This document shows, in pieces, positions 5,721-9,457 of a stretch of DNA of 9,457 nucleotides. The DNA lies in NCBI GenBank assembly GCA_903831165.1, contig CAIKWV010000179.1, positions 1 to 9,457 on the forward strand. The letters run 5' to 3'. The stretch comes from an uncultured cyanobacterium (GTDB lineage: Bacteria > Cyanobacteriota > Cyanobacteriia > PCC-6307 > Cyanobiaceae). The notes beneath the pieces are model-generated. The model made no database searches and had not been told where the DNA came from. It was given only the letters and a program-made list of their open reading frames with translations. Each line of letters starts with the position of its first letter. The stretch's first letter is position 1. The position numbers and the translations under genes were made by a program.

Positions 5721-7493
5721 ATGGCTCCAGGTTGCGACCTGGTGATGTGGACCGCGGACGGCGTCCCCCTGGCCAGCCGCATCTTCAGACCAGACGGTGA
5801 AGGCCCCTGGCCCGTCCTGCTGATGCGCCAGCCCTACGGCCGGGCGATCGCCTCCACCGTCACCTACGCCCACCCCAGCTGGTATGCCCGAGCGGGCTTT
5901 CTGGTGGTGGTGCAGGACGTGCGCGGGCGCGGTGATTCCGGCGGCGATTTCCGGGGCTTCCGCCAGGAGGGGGCTGACGGGGCGGCAGCGGTCCTCTGGG
6001 CGCGGAACCTGGAGGGCAGCAATGGCAGGGTCGGCACCTACGGCTTTTCGTACCAGGGGCTCACCCAGCTGCTCAACGAGGGCGAAGGCCCCTGTCTGCC
6101 CGACTGCCTGGTGCCGGCCATGTGCGGCCTGGACGAGCGCCTGCACTGGGCCAGCGAGGGGGGCGCCCATTGGTGGAGTCTGGGCCTGGGCTGGGGGCTG
6201 CAGCTGGCGGCCGAGGGTTGTCGGCGGCGACAGGATGGAGCCGGTTGGCTGGAGATCCGCCGCTGCCTCGAGAGCGGCGCCTATCTGCGCGATGGGATGG
6301 CGCTGCTGGAACGGCACGATCCACAGGGGATGGGGCTGGACTGGCTGCGGCGCGATCCCGGGCAGGACGAGGGGTGGTGCCGCCACCCGGTGGCCCCGGC
6401 CTTGCTGCGGCGGCCGATGTTGCTGGTGGGTGGCTGGCACGATCCCCACCTGAACGGCGTGCTGGATCTGCACCGACTGGCCGTGGCGGCGGGCGGTCAG
6501 CCGGAGTTGCGCATCGGCGCCTGGACCCACCTCGACTGGCAGGGCGGCATCGACGCCCTGCAGCTTGAATTTTTTCGGCGCCATCTGCTGGCACCCCAAC
6601 AGAGCGACCCGCCCGCTGCCTCCGGGCCTTCGACGTCCGGGCAGCGGGCGACCACACACCACTCGATCGCTTCAAAACTGTCAGCGCCATGCCCGCAGGA
6701 GCGGGGGGCGGGGGGGGAGCCGGCTGCCAGGACAACCCAGGGCCCGGCGACAGCGGGCGGGGTCGAGCCCGGCGGGGTGGGGGAACTGGCCCTGCAATGC
6801 ATCCTCACCGGCCACTGGCGGACCCAGGCGCCCCCGCCCGAGCCGATCGCCGCCCGGGGCTGGACCCTGACCAGCGACGGCCTGGCCGGCATCCGCACTG
6901 ACGCGGGCCGGTTGCTGGCCCTGCCTGTGGAGCAGAAACACGAAGCGGGGCTGCTGACCCTCGTTCACGACCCCTGGCGGCCGACCCCGAGCCGGGGCGG
7001 TCACCTGGGCCCCGATCCCGGAGTGGTCGATCGCCGCGACCTGGATCAGCGGCCCGAGGTGGCCTGCTTCACCGGCCCCGTGCTGGCGTCGCCGCTGCGC
7101 CTGCTGGGCAAGCCGCGCCTGCGGTTGATGGCCTGGGCCGATCAACCGGGATTCGACCTCTGGGCCTGCCTGTCGGTGCTGCAGCGGGACGGAGCCGTGC
7201 GGCAGCTGACCAGCGGCGGCCTGCGCCTGCTGGGGGAGACCGCCCGTGCTGGCCGAGAGCGACAGCTGGCGCTCCAGCCCCTGGATGCCAGCCTTGCAGG
7301 CGGTGATTGCCTGCGCCTGTCGCTCGCGCCAGCGGCCTGGCCGGCCATCGCCGTCAACCCGGGCGATGGCCGCTTGCCCCAGGGGGGCGTGGGATCGCAG
7401 CATCGGGTGATCACGATCGAGCTGGACCTCCAGGGTTCCCGGTTCTGGCTGGAGCCCCTGCTGGAGACCAGTGCATTTTCGGGGGCCGGTTGA
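5721..7493 (+). CDS. CocE/NonD family hydrolase (X-Pro dipeptidyl-peptidase S15-like serine hydrolase)
   Basis: The 590-residue protein has the order of the CocE/S15 group: an alpha/beta-hydrolase domain, then a C-terminal jelly-roll-like domain. Visible motifs are DVRGRGDSGG (66-75), the nucleophile elbow GFSYQG with Ser110, GGWHD with the acid Asp241, and GAWTH with the probable base His270, so the triad appears complete. GELALQCILTGHW (about 354-366) and the segment from VACFTGPVLASPL (about 447-459) onwards fit the C-terminal domain. Members cleave esters, amides or acyl groups of varied small substrates, including cocaine and cephalosporin side chains; the substrate here cannot be told. 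There is no signal peptide, so it is probably cytoplasmic. Odd point: about 65 residues (290-354) rich in Pro, Ala, Gly, Ser and Thr separate the two domains, where I would expect only a short linker. The start directly follows the previous stop (TGA|ATG). Confidence 0.85.
   Translation: MAPGCDLVMWTADGVPLASRIFRPDGEGPWPVLLMRQPYGRAIASTVTYAHPSWYARAGFLVVVQDVRGRGDSGGDFRGFRQEGADGAAAVLWARNLEGSNGRVGTYGFSYQGLTQLLNEGEGPCLPDCLVPAMCGLDERLHWASEGGAHWWSLGLGWGLQLAAEGCRRRQDGAGWLEIRRCLESGAYLRDGMALLERHDPQGMGLDWLRRDPGQDEGWCRHPVAPALLRRPMLLVGGWHDPHLNGVLDLHRLAVAAGGQPELRIGAWTHLDWQGGIDALQLEFFRRHLLAPQQSDPPAASGPSTSGQRATTHHSIASKLSAPCPQERGAGGEPAARTTQGPATAGGVEPGGVGELALQCILTGHWRTQAPPPEPIAARGWTLTSDGLAGIRTDAGRLLALPVEQKHEAGLLTLVHDPWRPTPSRGGHLGPDPGVVDRRDLDQRPEVACFTGPVLASPLRLLGKPRLRLMAWADQPGFDLWACLSVLQRDGAVRQLTSGGLRLLGETARAGRERQLALQPLDASLAGGDCLRLSLAPAAWPAIAVNPGDGRLPQGGVGSQHRVITIELDLQGSRFWLEPLLETSAFSGAG
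5844..5851. repeat. HIP1 octamer GCGATCGC
   Basis: One perfect copy of the highly iterated palindrome, a genome-wide marker in many cyanobacteria, lies inside the hydrolase gene. I noticed only this perfect copy in 9.4 kb, so density is low, in keeping with picocyanobacteria rather than HIP1-rich genomes. Confidence 0.6.
6610..6650. repeat. Perfect 11-bp inverted repeat inside the hydrolase linker
   Basis: CGCCCGCTGCC (6610-6620) and its exact complement GGCAGCGGGCG (6640-6650) flank a 19-nt loop. It lies within the codons of the low-complexity linker of the hydrolase. There is no T-tract, so it is not an intrinsic terminator. It may be a cruciform or mRNA hairpin, or the trace of a small insertion. 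Confidence 0.7.
6703..6717 (+). repeat. G-rich tract (G6-C-G8) in coding sequence
   Basis: Six G, one C and eight G in a row lie within the hydrolase linker. The tract is in frame as given, since the reading frame stays coherent before and after it. Such a run is prone to replication slippage and to sequencing error, and could form a G-quadruplex with nearby G runs (inference). Confidence 0.6.
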
Positions 7494-7530
7494 TTTCTGG
7501 GGCAAACTGAGGCGATTCGAGCTCGCCTCC

Positions 7531-8328
7531 ATGCTCCGCCCGTTCAACGTCCCCAGTCTTCGCCTGCTGCCAGCGCTGATCCTGATCAGTGCCGCAGGGC
7601 TTGGGACTGGGGTGACCGGTGCAGCGGCCGCAGCCCAACCGGCGGCGATCCCGTCCCACCATCGGGCCGAACCGACCGCCGCCATGGTCGAAGAAGCAGC
7701 CCGGGCCGCAGCCGAACGCATCCTGATCGCCGTGCGCAGCGGCGATGCCCAGGCCCGCTTCAACCAATTTGCACCGGGACTGCAGCGGGTCAGCAGTCCG
7801 GCGATGGTGGCCGAGTCGATCAAGCGGATGCCGAAGCTGCTGAGCTGGACGATCACCGCCATTCAGCCCGGGGTTGATTCCAGCAGCGTCGATGCCCGGA
7901 TCCTCACCAGCGCCGGCAGCCGGGAACTGACGATGGTGATCGATGGCGAGGGCAAGCTTGAGGGTTACAACATCAATGCCCAGGACTTCGACGCTGAAAA
8001 GGTGGTCGGCGCCTTCATGACGGCCCTGACCAAGGGTGAATTCATCACGGCCAGCAGCTTCCTCAGTTCCTCGCTGCAGGAGGACATCTCCCAGGCCACC
8101 CTTCAGAAGAAGTGGCAGAACCTGCAGCGTCTCACCGGCAATTTCGTGCGGGTGAAGAAAATCTGGAAGGCCGAGAGCACGGCCTCGATGAAGCTGGTGA
8201 TTGTCAACACCCAGTTCAACCGGCTCACCGACAACCTGTTTGTGTCCCTCAACGAGCGCAACCAGATCATCGGCGTCGACTTCCCCACCGATCCGGATCC
8301 CCAACCGGCGAAGGTTCCCGGGCCCTGA
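7531..8328 (+). CDS. Exported protein with two tandem DUF3887/NTF2-like repeats, unknown function
   Basis: The 265-residue product begins with a typical signal peptide (MLRPFNVPSL, hydrophobic to about residue 31, possible cleavage around AAAAAQ at 31-36). It then has two units of similar design. Unit 1 is at about 55-150: a helix with AAERILIAVRSGDAQARFNQ, a helix SSPAMVAESIKRMP, then beta strands ending VIDGEGKLEGYNI. Unit 2 is at about 154-251: AEKVVGAFMTALTKGEFITA, then SQATLQKKWQNLQRLTG, then strands ending VSLNERNQIIGVDF. The helix / 'L..W or MP' / strands / 'd.dgkI.G' pattern is that of DUF3887, an NTF2-like fold often found in exported proteins. The Pro-rich tail is likely disordered. 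The ATG at 7531 is chosen because it opens the signal peptide; a GTG at 7471 would add 20 non-signal residues and overlap the hydrolase. The gap to the hydrolase stop is 37 bp, so co-transcription is plausible. Function is unknown. Confidence 0.78.
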   Translation: MLRPFNVPSLRLLPALILISAAGLGTGVTGAAAAAQPAAIPSHHRAEPTAAMVEEAARAAAERILIAVRSGDAQARFNQFAPGLQRVSSPAMVAESIKRMPKLLSWTITAIQPGVDSSSVDARILTSAGSRELTMVIDGEGKLEGYNINAQDFDAEKVVGAFMTALTKGEFITASSFLSSSLQEDISQATLQKKWQNLQRLTGNFVRVKKIWKAESTASMKLVIVNTQFNRLTDNLFVSLNERNQIIGVDFPTDPDPQPAKVPGP

Positions 8329-8393
8329 CAGGGCTGGGATCGGCCGGGACCAGGGCGCCGTAGGCTCCGTGCGCGTCGTATCAAGCCTCGGCC

Positions 8394-9457
8394 ATGGCTC
8401 CACTCAGCCTCGAATGGATGATCGACGACGCCCAGAGGCTGGCGGAGTGCCGCCACGACCATCCATTTTCTCTGCTGGGACCCCAGCCGGTTGAGGGCGG
8501 TGGCTGGGTGGTGCGGGTCTGGATGCCCGAAGCCGAACGGGTGGAGCTGCTGCACGGGGACAGCAGCCAGCCGATGCACAATCCCAACCATCCCTGGATC
8601 TTCGAGGCCGATGTGGCCGCTGATCCCGGCTGCGCCTACAGGGTGCGGGTGCTGCGCGGCGGCATCGAACATGAACAACACGACCCCTGGTCGTTCCGGC
8701 ACGAATGGATGGGCGAACTCGATCGCCACCTTTTCTCCCAGGGCACCCACCACCACAGCTGGCAGCGCATGGGCGCCCATGTGGGCGAACGGGATGGCGT
8801 TGCCGGCGTGCAGGTCTGCCTGTGGGCTCCCAATGCCCGCAGCGTCTCGGTGCTGGGGAACTTCAACAGCTGGGATGGCCGCCATCACCCGATGCAGCAG
8901 CGCCTCGGCGGCACCTGGGAACTGTTCATCCCCGGGCTAAAGCGCGGCGAGATCTACAAGTACGAAGTGCGGGCCCAGAACGGCCACTGCTACCAAAAGA
9001 CCGACCCCTACGGCTTCCGGGCCGAAGTCCGTCCCAACCACGGCTCGGTGGTCGATCAACTGGGCCAGTACCACTGGCATGACAGCTCCTGGATCGAGGA
9101 GCGGGACCATCGCAATCCGCTCGATCAACCGATCGCGGTCTACGAGATGCATCTCGGCAGCTGGATGCACGCCGCCGCCGACAGCCCCTACATCGAGGCC
9201 GATGGCACACCGCGTCCGCCCGTGCCGGCGGCCGACCTCAAGCCCGGTGCCCGCCTGCTCACCTATCCCGAGTTGGCTGACAAGGTGATCCCCTACGTCA
9301 AGGCCCGAGGCTTCACCCACATCGAACTGATGCCGATCTCGGAGCATCCCTTCGATGGCTCCTGGGGCTATCAGGTGACGGGTTGGTATGCCCCCACCAG
9401 CCGCTTCGGCTCCCCCGATGAGTTCCGTGCCTTCGTCGATCGCTGCCACAGCGAGGG
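8394..9457 (+). CDS. glgB: 1,4-alpha-glucan branching enzyme GlgB, 5' part only
   Basis: The first 354 codons of glgB, cut by the right edge. GlgB (GH13, EC 2.4.1.18) cleaves an alpha-1,4 glucan chain and rejoins it by alpha-1,6 linkage, making glycogen branches in the cytoplasm. Seen: an N-terminal N1-type beta domain (about 20-105, [22 protein letters not shown]), a CBM48 domain (about 125-215, [33 protein letters not shown]), then the start of the GH13 barrel ([11 protein letters not shown] at about 247-257; [20 protein letters not shown] at about 306-325; WYAPTSRFG). The catalytic Asp and Glu lie beyond the window. Compared with the E. coli enzyme, the loop after HLGSW is longer by roughly 20 residues (about 258-288). 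The ATG at 8394 gives the expected N terminus; no clear ribosome site is visible. It lies 65 bp after the DUF3887-like gene. Confidence 0.96.
   Translation, partial: MAPLSLEWMIDDAQRLAECRHDHPFSLLGPQPVEGGGWVVRVWMPEAERVELLHGDSSQPMHNPNHPWIFEADVAADPGCAYRVRVLRGGIEHEQHDPWSFRHEWMGELDRHLFSQGTHHHSWQRMGAHVGERDGVAGVQVCLWAPNARSVSVLGNFNSWDGRHHPMQQRLGGTWELFIPGLKRGEIYKYEVRAQNGHCYQKTDPYGFRAEVRPNHGSVVDQLGQYHWHDSSWIEERDHRNPLDQPIAVYEMHLGSWMHAAADSPYIEADGTPRPPVPAADLKPGARLLTYPELADKVIPYVKARGFTHIELMPISEHPFDGSWGYQVTGWYAPTSRFGSPDEFRAFVDRCHSE

Noticed and set aside
5460..6662. 400-codon minus-strand frame over the small protein and hydrolase
   Set aside because: It is antisense in codon register to the hydrolase, which has a full catalytic triad; the Gln/Ala/Pro-rich product resembles no family I know.
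7471..7530. GTG at 7471 as start of the DUF3887-like gene
   Set aside because: It would overlap the hydrolase end and push the signal peptide 20 residues inward; the ATG at 7531 opens a normal signal peptide.
8322..8334. Short hairpin (GCCCT-GAC-AGGGC) at the end of the DUF3887-like gene
   Set aside because: Five base pairs, spanning the stop codon and without a T-tract; too weak to call a terminator.
6681..8403. Two long minus-strand frames (6681-7862 and 7411-8403)
   Set aside because: They cross two well-supported plus-strand genes and translate to low-complexity sequence with no recognisable domain.
8937..9449. 170-codon minus-strand frame with some regular-looking sequence
   Set aside because: It lies antisense in register to conserved GlgB motifs, which are unmistakable on the plus strand.

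Overview
The window looks like the chromosome of a high-GC picocyanobacterium of the Cyanobium / freshwater Synechococcus type. I infer this from a Ycf51-family (DUF2518) gene, a TIC236/TamB-type protein with cyanobacterial features, and a branching enzyme (GlgB) whose wording and insertion I recognise from Synechococcus and Cyanobium. By eye about two thirds of bases are G or C, and there is one copy of the cyanobacterial HIP1 octamer. No search could be run, so family names rest on recognition of motifs and overall wording.

Layout. Positions 1-4309 on the minus strand are one uninterrupted tamB-like gene (1436 codons seen; its 3' end lies beyond the left edge). It diverges from a plus-strand run of six genes across a short intergenic region of about 60 bp: ycf51 (4378-4845), a DUF4332 helix-hairpin-helix-like gene overlapping it by ATGA (4842-5279), a small predicted exported protein (5343-5720), a CocE/NonD-type serine hydrolase starting directly after the previous stop (5721-7493), an exported protein with two NTF2/DUF3887-like repeats (7531-8328), and glgB, cut by the right edge (8394-9457). 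No gap exceeds about 66 bp, and I saw no tRNA, rRNA, CRISPR array, insertion sequence or phage gene.

How the genes relate. TamB is an inner-membrane-anchored periplasmic bridge serving the outer membrane, and GlgB makes the alpha-1,6 branches of glycogen. The four or five genes between them are lineage genes of mostly unknown role. Tight spacing suggests two coupled pairs (ycf51 with DUF4332; small exported protein with hydrolase), but no shared pathway can be read from the sequence. The plus-strand genes could form one operon or several short transcripts.

The main points of interest are: very long antisense open frames, including a 1234-codon frame over tamB, that are explained by codon register rather than genes; a roughly 65-residue low-complexity insert with a perfect 11-bp inverted repeat and a G8 tract inside the hydrolase; an Arg/Trp-rich N-terminal extension and a helical insert in TamB; and a duplicated domain in the 7531-8328 protein. 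I do not see a convincing new defence or mobile system here.
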